A stretch of 25,067 bases of DNA from Veillonellaceae bacterium (GTDB lineage: Bacteria; Bacillota; Negativicutes; Veillonellales; Veillonellaceae): positions 1-25,067 of the forward strand of contig CAAFQR010000100.1 of NCBI GenBank assembly GCA_900765165.1, given 5' to 3'. A program made the translations under genes and the position numbers. Below are positions 14,082 through 21,894 of the stretch, piece after piece. Position 1 is the first letter of the stretch; the number at the start of each line of letters is the position of its first letter. The notes under the pieces are model-generated. The model did not search any database. It was not told the origin of the DNA and worked only from the letters and a program-made list of their open reading frames with translations.

Positions 14082-15770
14082 ATGAAGGGATTATTGCGAT
14101 TTATTACTTGCGGCAGTGTGGATGACGGTAAGTCCACATTGATCGGTCATATATTATACGAAGCTAAATTATTGTACGCCGACCAGAAGAAGGCGTTGGA
14201 GTTAGAAAGTAAGGTTGGTAGTCGCGGCGGCGCTATCGATTATTCCTTGTTGCTGGATGGTCTTATGGCCGAACGCGAACAGGGTATTACTATCGATGTG
14301 GCGTATCGTTATTTCACGACGGACCGTCGTAGTTTTATCGTAGCCGACACGCCGGGTCATGAAGAATACACCCGTAACATGGCAGTTGGTGCGTCCTTTG
14401 CGGATTTGGCCATTATCTTGGTGGATGCGGCCCAGGGGATTTTGCGCCAGACCCGTCGCCATGCTCGCATTTGTGCGTTGATGGGTATTGAATCGTTCGT
14501 GTTTGCTGTGAACAAGATGGATTTAATTGGTTACGACGAAGCGCGTTTCAACGCGATTTCCGCTGATATTGATGCGTTGGCTAAGGAAGTGGGTCTCCGC
14601 CAGGTTGTGGTAATTCCGGTGTCCGCTACGGAAGGGGATTGCATCATGAAGCCGTCTGAAAATATGCCGTGGTATAAGGGTCCGGCGTTGTTGCCGTATT
14701 TGGAATCCGTTGACACGATTGTGGAACCGGAAGAAGGTTTCTACATGCCGGTTCAGCGTGTATGCCGTCCGGACCACACGTTCCGCGGTTTCCAGGGCCA
14801 GATCGAAGCCGGCACGGTAGCTGTTGGTGATACGTTGACGGTGCTTCCGAGCGGTGAATCGGCTGCGGTTAAGTCGTTGACGGTTGGTTTTGGCACGGTG
14901 CCGACGGCTCGCGTTGGTCAGCCGGTTACGATTCAGTTGGACCGTGAAATTGACGTGTCCCGCGGCAGTGTTTTGGTGAAGGATACAGGCCTTACGACGG
15001 CGCAGACGGCGCGCGTGAAGTTGCTTTGGATGGATGACGAACCGCTTCATGTGGGCAATGAATATTTCGTAAGTCTTGGTACGAAGCAGGTTGTTGGTAC
15101 GGTTACGGATATTCAGTATCAGGTTGAAATTAACACCGGCGACGAGGTACCGGCCGGCGAGATTGGCAAGAATGATATTGCGGTGTGCACGGTTACGTTC
15201 CAGAGTCCGGTTGTAATGGATGAGTTCCGTTATCATAAGACGATGGGCGAGTTGATTTTGATCAATCGTACGACGAATATGACGGCGGCTTGCGGTGTTG
15301 TGGAAGCGGTTGGTACGGCTTCGGAACAGCATACGTTTGAAGGCAAGGGTCTTCGTGGTCGCGGCGATATTTTCGATGAGTTCTATTATAATGTAGAGGG
15401 TTTACGTATCGATAAGGCGCGTCCGGTTCGTAAGTCGTTCACGATTGGCGATGAAATTCCGCTCAAGGGGTTAAGTTATTCGTATCCGACGAATTTTGAT
15501 ATTCTGATCATTCGTGACCGCATCGCTATTGAGGTGCGTGATGGTCGCATTGCGGATATTAAGCCGTTGGCCGATTATCGATACAGCGATGTGCCGGTTG
15601 TTAATGGCCGCGGTTTTGCGCTGGCTGTGGAATCGCAGGAGGATGTGGCTGCGTTCTTGGCTGAGTCGTTCGATGATAGCGTAGCGCATAATAGCGAATG
15701 GCATGATAAGTGGTTGCGGTTTAATCGGTACAGAAAAATCATCTTCCACGACAGCTTTTGGTCTATCTAG
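14082..15770 (+). CDS. cysN: Sulfate adenylyltransferase subunit 1 (CysN), with C-terminal extension that is not APS kinase
   Basis: The GTPase subunit that drives CysD. The G1 loop is GSVDDGKST (11-19); DTPGHEEY and NKMD are the G3 and G4 motifs, and two beta-barrel domains follow, ending near residue 410. About 150 further residues remain (GLRGRGDIFDEFYYNVEG onward). In many bacteria the extra domain of long CysN is a CysC kinase, but this tail has no GxxGxGKS loop and is not one. It includes a stretch ending in DSVAHNSEWHDKW and a tryptophan-containing end. I do not recognise the fold; related tails may occur in clostridial CysN. Absence of APS kinase agrees with direct use of APS by AprAB. 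AGAGAGAGGG precedes the ATG. Last gene of the cluster. Confidence 0.92.
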   Translation: MKGLLRFITCGSVDDGKSTLIGHILYEAKLLYADQKKALELESKVGSRGGAIDYSLLLDGLMAEREQGITIDVAYRYFTTDRRSFIVADTPGHEEYTRNMAVGASFADLAIILVDAAQGILRQTRRHARICALMGIESFVFAVNKMDLIGYDEARFNAISADIDALAKEVGLRQVVVIPVSATEGDCIMKPSENMPWYKGPALLPYLESVDTIVEPEEGFYMPVQRVCRPDHTFRGFQGQIEAGTVAVGDTLTVLPSGESAAVKSLTVGFGTVPTARVGQPVTIQLDREIDVSRGSVLVKDTGLTTAQTARVKLLWMDDEPLHVGNEYFVSLGTKQVVGTVTDIQYQVEINTGDEVPAGEIGKNDIAVCTVTFQSPVVMDEFRYHKTMGELILINRTTNMTAACGVVEAVGTASEQHTFEGKGLRGRGDIFDEFYYNVEGLRIDKARPVRKSFTIGDEIPLKGLSYSYPTNFDILIIRDRIAIEVRDGRIADIKPLADYRYSDVPVVNGRGFALAVESQEDVAAFLAESFDDSVAHNSEWHDKWLRFNRYRKIIFHDSFWSI

Positions 15771-15867
15771 TGAAGCGCCTCACCTTTGGCCGTTCCACTA
15801 AATGATCTCGGTAGCTGGGCAGTGCTTCCGCGTTTGGCGTGGTCCGCGCGGTAAATGCCGCAAGAAC

Positions 15868-16124
15868 AGAATGACGGCTCGTATTCGGTTCGTGAATCGT
15901 AATATTTTAAGCTGTTGACTCGTAGAGTCATTGCATATGCAAACTTAAAGGGTAAAGCCCATGTTATAACTGTTTCCTCCCTTCGGTTACACCAATGGTC
16001 GGTTCACAGTTCTAACATGGGCTTTTTACCTTTCGGCGTGACATGATGCATATCCATGACTATACGAGCCTATCGCTAAACTTAGAATGGCATTTCACGA
16101 AGCTTATACGAGTCTGCGTCATCC
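15868..16124. repeat. Large imperfect palindrome after cysN
   Basis: Around the hairpin at 15947-16033 the arms stay complementary: GATGACGCAGACTCGTAT (reverse complement of the right arm near 16105-16122) aligns with AATGACGGCTCGTAT at 15870-15884. TTCGTGA aligns next, then a region around TTTAAGC, then GACTCGTAGAGTCAT against GGCTCGTATAGTCAT. Total length is at least 257 bp. The apical loop is shared with the palindrome at 17637-18258 in the opposite orientation. Confidence 0.7.
15947..16033. terminator. Terminator-like apex hairpin of the cys operon
   Basis: A 27-bp stem with one mismatch and a small bulge (15947-15973 with 16006-16033) carries a 32-nt loop. GGGCTTTTTACC on the right arm gives a T-rich tract. 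It lies 177 bp after cysN and is the likely end of the cys transcript. Confidence 0.65.
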
Positions 16125-16399
16125 AGAATCTGATAGCATGTACGCCCCTTTCAAGCTTCAATCTTGAGGCATATCCAGTCTAGGGGGAATAGGAATATGC
16201 GGACAAAGAGCTAAAGACGGTAGTGCTGTTGTTGGTGATTTTCTACTTCGGTTAGTGAATGGGAATCTAGGCGTGGAGATGGACAATTTAAAAATTTTTT
16301 AGGGTGTGTCCTGTGGCAAGAGACTATATTTGGAAAGCGGCTGTATCCAAAAAATGCGATGGATTCTGAGGTTTTGAACTGGATTCGGAGCGGATATTT

Positions 16400-16460
16400 A
16401 AAATGTCCACTGTGAATCGTATCATGTGACCACTGGTCACTTGCCTGATGGACATTTTTG
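16400..16460. terminator. Stem-loop upstream of the Rpn-like gene
   Basis: AAAATGTCCA (16400-16409) pairs with TGGACATTTT (16449-16458), and inside GTGACC (16426-16431) pairs with GGTCAC (16435-16440). A run of five T ends the right arm, so it could stop read-through into the following gene. The 16125-16399 stretch before it holds nothing else I recognise. Confidence 0.5.
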
Positions 16461-16522
16461 TGTAAGAATACTATTTGAGATAGATCTTGATAATGTTGTT
16501 GTATTCGTAGAAAGGACAAGTT

Positions 16523-17542
16523 ATGGGAACGTGTAATGAAGGTAATGTAGGTAGTGTTCCAGATAAGTTTGATCGATTGATGGAACCGCTTTTCACGGAG
16601 TATTTTGCTAGACCGGAAAATGGGGATTTGTTGCTATCCTTGATTAATGCTTTGTTATCTACTGATACAGGTTTAAGTAGACTGCCTTTAGCACCAGGTG
16701 TGGAGCGACCTAAGACGAAGTTTAAGCGTATTACGGTTATTGATGTGTCAAGTACGCGGTCGCTTGATGATGGTAAGGGTACGCGATTTGAGTTAAGTGG
16801 TACTGCTGAGGATGATAGTGAGGTTTATATTGATCTTCAGACTTGTAAGCCATCATACATAGAAAATCGTGCTGAAATTTGTTCGTCTTTGATGATGTCA
16901 AAGTATAATTCAATAAGGACTATCGATAAAGGAATTGTTAGACCAACTATCTCTATTTGGCTTCTTGAAGGGTCGTTAAGTCGTAGAATAAAATCCGAAA
17001 AAGTTATTCGAGCTAATGTTGTAATCGATAGGGATACTTGTGAAATTGCAAGTGATTTGAAAACAGTTTATTTCGTGCAAATGCAAAAAGATAAACAGCA
17101 TGAGTATCACGATTTACGACTCAGAGGTATATTGACATTAGAAGCAGAAGCATGGCTCCGATTTCTGTTGAGTGATGGTTCGGCAGATGGATGGAAAGCT
17201 ATGGATGAAATGAGTCCTGAAATAGCACAAAAGTTACGCCAAATAGAGTCTAAATTTTGGGGTGATGACTTGAATCGTTATGTGTATAATCTTGCGGAAG
17301 ACAATGAGATACAGTGGCAGCAAAACTATAAATATGCGTATAGAAAAGGTTTTTCAAATGGTAAGAAACAAGGAATAATGCAAGGTGACGAAGAAGGCGC
17401 TGAACGAATCACTTTTGAAGTGGTTCAACGAATGATAGGCAAAGAATTACCGGATGATTTTATCTTAGAAATGGCTAATATTACACCGAAACAATTACAG
17501 GAATATAAAAACGAATATAAATTAGACCATCCAGAAGCTTAA
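16523..17542 (+). CDS. Rpn-family recombination-promoting nuclease / PD-(D/E)XK putative transposase
   Basis: A 339-residue protein of the PDDEXK_2 (Rpn) group. The opening (KFDRLMEPLFTEYFARPENGDLLLSLINALL) is the typical helical start of these proteins. The nuclease core is a beta strand with Asp74 (TVIDVSSTR) and a later strand YIDLQ (Asp104, Gln106), where family members usually have E-x-Q, so the second acidic residue is Asp here. A helical tail with GFSNGKKQGIMQGDEEGA is also characteristic. Known members cut DNA and promote recombination; whether this one moves itself is unproven. The AT-rich composition differs from the neighbours. It is flanked by two large palindromes that share an apical sequence in inverted orientation. 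AAAGGA lies 9 nt before the ATG. Confidence 0.85.
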   Translation: MGTCNEGNVGSVPDKFDRLMEPLFTEYFARPENGDLLLSLINALLSTDTGLSRLPLAPGVERPKTKFKRITVIDVSSTRSLDDGKGTRFELSGTAEDDSEVYIDLQTCKPSYIENRAEICSSLMMSKYNSIRTIDKGIVRPTISIWLLEGSLSRRIKSEKVIRANVVIDRDTCEIASDLKTVYFVQMQKDKQHEYHDLRLRGILTLEAEAWLRFLLSDGSADGWKAMDEMSPEIAQKLRQIESKFWGDDLNRYVYNLAEDNEIQWQQNYKYAYRKGFSNGKKQGIMQGDEEGAERITFEVVQRMIGKELPDDFILEMANITPKQLQEYKNEYKLDHPEA

Positions 17543-17636
17543 AGCATGGAACTTCATTGCTGAATAGAACTTGTGATATGACGCACCTGTTCACACCCAT
17601 AGTTGTTGCGCTAAATTAGTGTTTTTCTCCCCAACG

Positions 17637-18258
17637 CCCTTTGCATATGACGAATATATTCGTATATCGCGGAGTTACGATTTATTAAAATGCTAAAACC
17701 GTTTCAGTAAGGACTATGGATTAAACCGCGAAATAAGATTGCCTACATGACTGCATGTATAAAGGTGCAGCACTAAAACGGCGCGAAGGTATGAGGTGTA
17801 GTTGGCGCGCGCATATGGCAAGAAGCAGGATGAAACAGGCCTGGCACCGATCTGTGCAAGGTAACTTGTTGTGAAGAGATAGGCATGTCTAGTCATGGCG
17901 AGTCGTTGTTTAGGTAAGAAAGTATAAAGGCTCTTGTCGAGCTGTGAACCGACCATTGGTGAAACCGAAGGGAGGAAGCAGCTCGACGAGAGCCTTTACT
18001 TTATAGCTAACTCGCTGTAATGACTAGACATGCCCATCTCTGTGCACTAGGAGAGCACGGGACGGTGCCAGGTCGTCCATCAGGTCTTGCGGCATGAAGC
18101 GCCAACTACACCTTAATACCGCGCCTTTTTATTGCTGTTTTATACAAAAATGTCATGTAGACAACTTATTTCACATTTAATTATAAACTTACTGAAACGT
18201 TTTAGCATTAATAAAAGTAATACACAGATATAGAATATATTCGTATATGCAAAGAAGG
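17637..18258. repeat. Giant imperfect palindrome (about 620 bp) between the Rpn-like gene and fixC
   Basis: Arms of about 300 bp are complementary along their whole length. Matching blocks from outside in: GCATATGACGAATATATTCG (17643-17662) with its partner ending at 18251; ATGCTAAAACCGTTTCAG (from 17690) with CTGAAACGTTTTAGCAT (to 18208); AGGTGTAGTTGGCGC (17794-17808) with a perfect 15-base partner (18099-18113); CCTGGCACCG with CGGTGCCAGG; GATAGGCATGTCTAGTCAT (17878-17896) with an 18/19 partner (18020-18038). The apex is a 19-bp stem. No gene fits inside; the short open frames follow the palindrome symmetry. Confidence 0.9.
17926..17997. terminator. Apex hairpin of the giant palindrome
   Basis: A 19-bp stem with one G-T pair (17926-17944 with 17979-17997) has a 34-nt loop. 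Loop bases 17946-17977 equal the reverse complement of the 15974-16005 loop except for one base. The T-rich right side is weak (CTTTACTTTATAG), so termination of the Rpn-like gene here is plausible but not certain. Confidence 0.55.
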
Positions 18259-18280
18259 TATTTCTGTGTTTCGTTTTGTA

Positions 18281-18351
18281 TATAATATAATAGAGTCATA
18301 GGTTTGATTGGTACAAAAAGGTTTGACATGTATTTTAACGGATTCTTTTGA
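18281..18351 (+). promoter_or_regulatory. Candidate promoters of the fix operon
   Basis: A consensus TATAAT at 18281-18286 lacks a good -35. A perfect TTGACA at 18323-18328 lacks a good -10 at normal spacing. Either could serve, the second possibly with an activator. I see no convincing FNR-like site. Confidence 0.35.
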
Positions 18352-18420
18352 GCTAAATAGCAGTGTTATTGCGAATTAGTAGTGAGGTCCGAATAGCAAA
18401 AGGTATAAGGAGATGACAGA

Positions 18421-19701
18421 ATGGAACGTTTCGATGCAATTGTAGTAGGCGGCGGTCTGGCCGGCGCTGCGGCGGCATATCGTATGGCATCGGCCGGCGT
18501 GAAGGTTTTGATGATCGAACGCGGCAATTACAGCGGCGCTAAAAATATGACCGGTGGTCGTATCTACACACATTCTCTGGAACAGTTAATCCCTGATTTC
18601 AGAAAAACTGCCCCCTTAGAACGACGTGTTACAAAGGAACGCATTTCGATTTTAGAAGGCGGTCGTGCCACGACGGTGGAATACGAAGCGGAACCGGCGC
18701 GCGCTGACGAAGAATCGTACGTAGTATTGCGTAGCGTTTTCGATAAATGGTTGGCTGACCAGGCTGAAAAAGCCGGCGCTATGGTGGTTAACCGCATTCA
18801 GGTAGACAGCCTGATTTTGGAACAAGGCAAAGTGGTTGGCGTACGCTGTGGTAAGGACACTATGTACGCTGATGTTGTTATTTTAGCTGACGGCGTTAAC
18901 TCGCTCTTGGCAGAACGCGCTGGCCTTCGGGCACCGCTGAAACCGTCCGACGTAGCCGTTGGCGCTAAAGAAGTGTATAGCTTTGGCAAAGGCGTTATGG
19001 AAGACCGCTTGGGCCTTGACGGCAAAGACGGCGCTGCATGGCTCTTCATGGGCGACATTACGCACGGCCTTATGGGCGGGGGTTTTATTTACACCAATAA
19101 AAACAGCTTGTCCATCGGTGTCGTAGTGGGCCTTGAACATATCGGCGAAGCGGACGCTACCATTGAACAGATGATGGAAGAATTCAAAGCGTACCCGACG
19201 GTGGCACGCCTCATTAAGGGCGGCAAGCTCTTGGAACGCAGCGGCCACATGGTACCGGAAGCGGGCGACCGCGCCGTTACGACGCTGAGCGGCGACGGCT
19301 TTATCATCACCGGTGATGCGGCTGGTTTCTGTATTAACATGGGCTACACAGTGCGCGGCATGGACTTCGCCATTGCGTCCGGTATGCACGCTGCCGATAC
19401 GGTGATTAAGGCGAAACGCATGGGCGATTTCTCTGCCGGTGCAATGCGCTTATACGACATTAAGATTGCGGACAGCTTCGTTGGCCGTGATTTGAAGAAA
19501 TATCGTCATTTCCCAGAATTCCTCAACAACCCGCGTATTTTCCAGCAGTATCCGGGCATGGTGAACGGTATTATGCAGGACGTATTCACCGTAAACGGCG
19601 ACGGCGCGGAATCGTTGGTGCCGAAGCTCTTCAAACGGGCCAACGCTGTTGGGTTATTTAACCTGGCTAAGGACGCCATCAAAGGAGGTCGTGCTTTATG
19701 A
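18421..19701 (+). CDS. fixC: FixC-like FAD-dependent oxidoreductase (ETF:quinone oxidoreductase family)
   Basis: The flavoprotein that accepts electrons from the FixAB electron transfer flavoprotein and, with FixX, passes them to quinone or another carrier at the membrane. The 426 residues start with the FAD motif VVGGGLAGAAAA (8-19) and IERGNYSGAKNMTGGRIY, a signature of FixC. GDGFIITGDAAGFCINMGYTVRGMD is the second FAD motif, ending with the conserved C-terminal FPEFLNNPRIFQQYP region. AGGAGATGAC precedes the ATG. Its end overlaps fixX by four bases (ATGA). The gene order here is CXAB rather than the ABCX order of E. coli. No carnitine or nitrogen-fixation genes are near, so the electron donor is unknown. 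Confidence 0.93.
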   Translation: MERFDAIVVGGGLAGAAAAYRMASAGVKVLMIERGNYSGAKNMTGGRIYTHSLEQLIPDFRKTAPLERRVTKERISILEGGRATTVEYEAEPARADEESYVVLRSVFDKWLADQAEKAGAMVVNRIQVDSLILEQGKVVGVRCGKDTMYADVVILADGVNSLLAERAGLRAPLKPSDVAVGAKEVYSFGKGVMEDRLGLDGKDGAAWLFMGDITHGLMGGGFIYTNKNSLSIGVVVGLEHIGEADATIEQMMEEFKAYPTVARLIKGGKLLERSGHMVPEAGDRAVTTLSGDGFIITGDAAGFCINMGYTVRGMDFAIASGMHAADTVIKAKRMGDFSAGAMRLYDIKIADSFVGRDLKKYRHFPEFLNNPRIFQQYPGMVNGIMQDVFTVNGDGAESLVPKLFKRANAVGLFNLAKDAIKGGRAL

Positions 19702-19976
19702 AATTAGAAGAAAAATTGGGCGTTAATAAATATTACGTTAACGAAGGTCATCCTCATATTGAAATCATCCACGACTATCCGGATATGGCGGAAAAGATGA
19801 AATTAGTTAACGCATGCCCGGCCGGCCTTTATACGCTGAACGAAGACGGCACGTTGGAGTTCGACTATGCGGGCTGCGTAGAATGCGGTACGTGCCGCGT
19901 ATTGTGCGGTAACACGATTATCACTAAGTGGGAATACCCGGATGACACGAAGGGTATTGAATTTCGTCAAGGCTAG
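19698..19976 (+). CDS. fixX: FixX-like ferredoxin
   Basis: A 92-residue ferredoxin-like partner of FixC. One complete cluster motif, Cys60-x2-Cys63-x2-Cys66-x3-Cys70 (CVECGTCRVLC), is present; the other usual cluster is reduced to Cys40-Pro (NACPAGLY), as in known FixX. This single-cluster form is normal for the family. The ATG is preceded by AGGAGG and overlaps the fixC stop. It ends with GIEFRQG, a typical FixX tail. Confidence 0.92.
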   Translation: MKLEEKLGVNKYYVNEGHPHIEIIHDYPDMAEKMKLVNACPAGLYTLNEDGTLEFDYAGCVECGTCRVLCGNTIITKWEYPDDTKGIEFRQG

Positions 19977-19990
19977 TAGGGAGGCTCGGT

Positions 19991-20791
19991 ATGGATTTAT
20001 TGGTTTGCATCAAACAGGTGCCGGATACGTCTGAAATTAAACTGGATCCGGAAACAAATACATTGATTCGCACGGGTCTGCCCAGCATTGTGAATCCTTT
20101 TGATATGAATGCGTTGGAAGCGGCTTTAGAAGTTAAAGACCGCTATCCGGGCACGAAGGTATCGGTTATCACCATGGGACCGCCGCAGGCAACGGTTGCC
20201 TTGAAGGAATGCTTGTCCTTAGGTGCTGACGACGCGTATTTAATCACGGACCGCGCTTTTGCCGGTGCGGATACGTTGGCTACGAGCTACACCATCGCTT
20301 GTGCCATTAAAAAGCTGGAAGCCGACTTAGGTAAAGCGTTTGACATCATTTTCTGCGGCAAGCAGGCTATCGATGGCGATACGGCTCAGGTAGGCCCGCA
20401 GATTGCTGAAGAATTGGGCATTCCGCAGGTTACCTATGTATGTAAAATCGACGTGAAGGACAACACGGTAACGACGCGCCGCGAACATGAAGAAGGCTTT
20501 GAAGTGTTAGAAACGGAAATGCCGATGCTCATGACCGCCGTTAAATCCTTGAATGAACCGCGTTACCCGACGCTGCTCAATTCCATTCGCGCTAATCGTT
20601 ACCAGATTCACATGATTACGGTTAAAGATATGGAAACGGATCCGAAGCGCCTTGGCTTACAGGGCTCGCCGACCCGCGTTCGTAAGGTATATAGCCCGCC
20701 GCTCCGCGCTGCAGGCACCATGCTCCCCGGCGAACCGGCGGAAGCAGTTACGGCATTGTTTACGGCTTTACGAGCTAAGGAATTGTTATAA
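19991..20791 (+). CDS. fixA: Electron transfer flavoprotein beta subunit (FixA type)
   Basis: The small ETF subunit, 266 residues, normal length. Conserved segments: MDLLVCIKQVPDTSEIKLDP at the N-terminus, VNPFDMNALEAAL, the nucleotide-binding SLGADDAYLITDRAFAGADT, and CGKQAIDGDTAQVGPQIAE, the ETF beta signature. It pairs with FixB to carry electrons from a dehydrogenase or NADH to FixC/FixX. It starts 15 bp after fixX with GGGAGG upstream, and fixB follows 12-18 bp later. FixAB proteins of anaerobes can bifurcate electrons between ferredoxin and quinone; that would be inference here. Confidence 0.93.
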   Translation: MDLLVCIKQVPDTSEIKLDPETNTLIRTGLPSIVNPFDMNALEAALEVKDRYPGTKVSVITMGPPQATVALKECLSLGADDAYLITDRAFAGADTLATSYTIACAIKKLEADLGKAFDIIFCGKQAIDGDTAQVGPQIAEELGIPQVTYVCKIDVKDNTVTTRREHEEGFEVLETEMPMLMTAVKSLNEPRYPTLLNSIRANRYQIHMITVKDMETDPKRLGLQGSPTRVRKVYSPPLRAAGTMLPGEPAEAVTALFTALRAKELL

Positions 20792-20808
20792 CGCGAGGAG
20801 GTATGGCG

Positions 20809-21819
20809 GTGTTTGAAGAATATAATGACGTATATGTAATCGCTGACTGCTACGACGGTCAGGTGCGTAACGTAACCTATGAATTGATTGGCCAGGCGCG
20901 TCTTATTGCCGATGCGTTAGGCGAAAAAGTGCACACGTTAATCCTCGGTAAGTCCGTTGCCGACCAGGCGCAGGCCCTCGTGGAATACGGTTCCGACTTC
21001 GTGCACGTATTTGAACATCCTTTGTTGAGCCGTTACACTACGGACGGTTACACGAAGGTTATTACGGATTTCTTTGCTAATCACAAGCCGAATGTTATCC
21101 TCATCGGTGCTACGAATGACGGCCGCGACTTGGCGCCGCGTATTTCGGGCCGCATGAAGAACGGCGTTGTAGCGGACTGCACGATTTTGTCCGTTGACGA
21201 AAAGGACGGTCTTGTTAACTGGACGCGTCCGGCCTTGGGCGGTAACATTTTAGCTGAAATTATCTGCCCTGAGCACCGGCCGCAGATGGGTTCGGTTCGC
21301 CCGAACGTATTTAAAATGCCGGAACGCGATGCATCCCGTCAGGGTACTATTGAAAAGGTAGACGTTGCCTTAACGGAAGCCGATATTCGCAATCATTTCG
21401 TTGAAATGATTCCCGTTAACATGGGTGGCGTAAATATTGAGGAAGCTGAAATCATCGTAGCCGGCGGCCGCGGTGTAGGCAACCCGCAGAACTTCCAGAA
21501 ATTGGAAGAATTGGCTGAGCTCTTAGGCGGCGTTGTAGGTGTAACTCGTCCTATCGTGGAAAAGGGCTGGTATGATTTGAGCCGTCAGATTGGTCAGACC
21601 GGTAAAACCGTAGCACCGAAGATTTATTTTGCCTTCGGTATTTCCGGTGCCATCCAGCATACGGCGGGCATCAATGGTTCGGAAACCATTATCGCTATTA
21701 ACAATGACCCGGAAGCCGCTATTTTCAAAATGTGCGACTACGGTATCGTTGGCGATGTTATGCAGGTAGCAGATCAGATGATTGCGCAGCTTAAAGCAGG
21801 TAAGCCGATTACGGCGTAA
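20809..21819 (+). CDS. fixB: Electron transfer flavoprotein alpha subunit (FixB type)
   Basis: The large ETF subunit that binds the movable FAD. The C-terminal domain carries the family signature: GGRGVGNPQNF, RPIVEKGWYDLSRQIGQTGK and PKIYFAFGISGAIQHTAG. The N-terminal domain reads YNDVYVIADCYDGQVRNVTYE. Start choice: the ribosome site GAGGAGGT ends directly against ATG 20803, leaving no spacing, while the in-frame GTG at 20809 sits six bases after it, so I prefer GTG (336 residues). No extra ferredoxin domain is fused at the N-terminus, unlike some clostridial forms. Last gene of the fix operon, followed by a strong terminator. Confidence 0.92.
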   Translation: MFEEYNDVYVIADCYDGQVRNVTYELIGQARLIADALGEKVHTLILGKSVADQAQALVEYGSDFVHVFEHPLLSRYTTDGYTKVITDFFANHKPNVILIGATNDGRDLAPRISGRMKNGVVADCTILSVDEKDGLVNWTRPALGGNILAEIICPEHRPQMGSVRPNVFKMPERDASRQGTIEKVDVALTEADIRNHFVEMIPVNMGGVNIEEAEIIVAGGRGVGNPQNFQKLEELAELLGGVVGVTRPIVEKGWYDLSRQIGQTGKTVAPKIYFAFGISGAIQHTAGINGSETIIAINNDPEAAIFKMCDYGIVGDVMQVADQMIAQLKAGKPITA

Positions 21820-21825
21820 TTTCAC

Positions 21826-21857
21826 AGAGGTGAATTCTTCGGAGTTCACCTCTTTTT
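21826..21857 (+). terminator. Terminator of the fix operon
   Basis: A 12-bp stem (21826-21837 with 21842-21853, one G-T pair) closes a TTCG tetraloop with a C-G pair, followed by five T. A textbook intrinsic terminator starting 7 bp after fixB. Unlike others in this window it has no extended complementary arms. Confidence 0.92.
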
Positions 21858-21894
21858 GTTTGTGTAGTCTATGGTCTATTTTCGCAAAATATCT

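Noticed and set aside
15310..15770. CysC (APS kinase) domain fused to CysN
   Set aside because: The tail lacks a P-loop motif and other APS kinase sequence.
16211..16519. Minus-strand 102-codon frame upstream of the Rpn-like gene
   Set aside because: It crosses the hairpin at 16400-16460 and resembles no protein; no promoter or ribosome site was seen.
17714..17956. Minus-strand open frame of 80 codons inside the giant palindrome
   Set aside because: It lies entirely within one arm, has no ribosome site or family resemblance, and its openness follows from composition.
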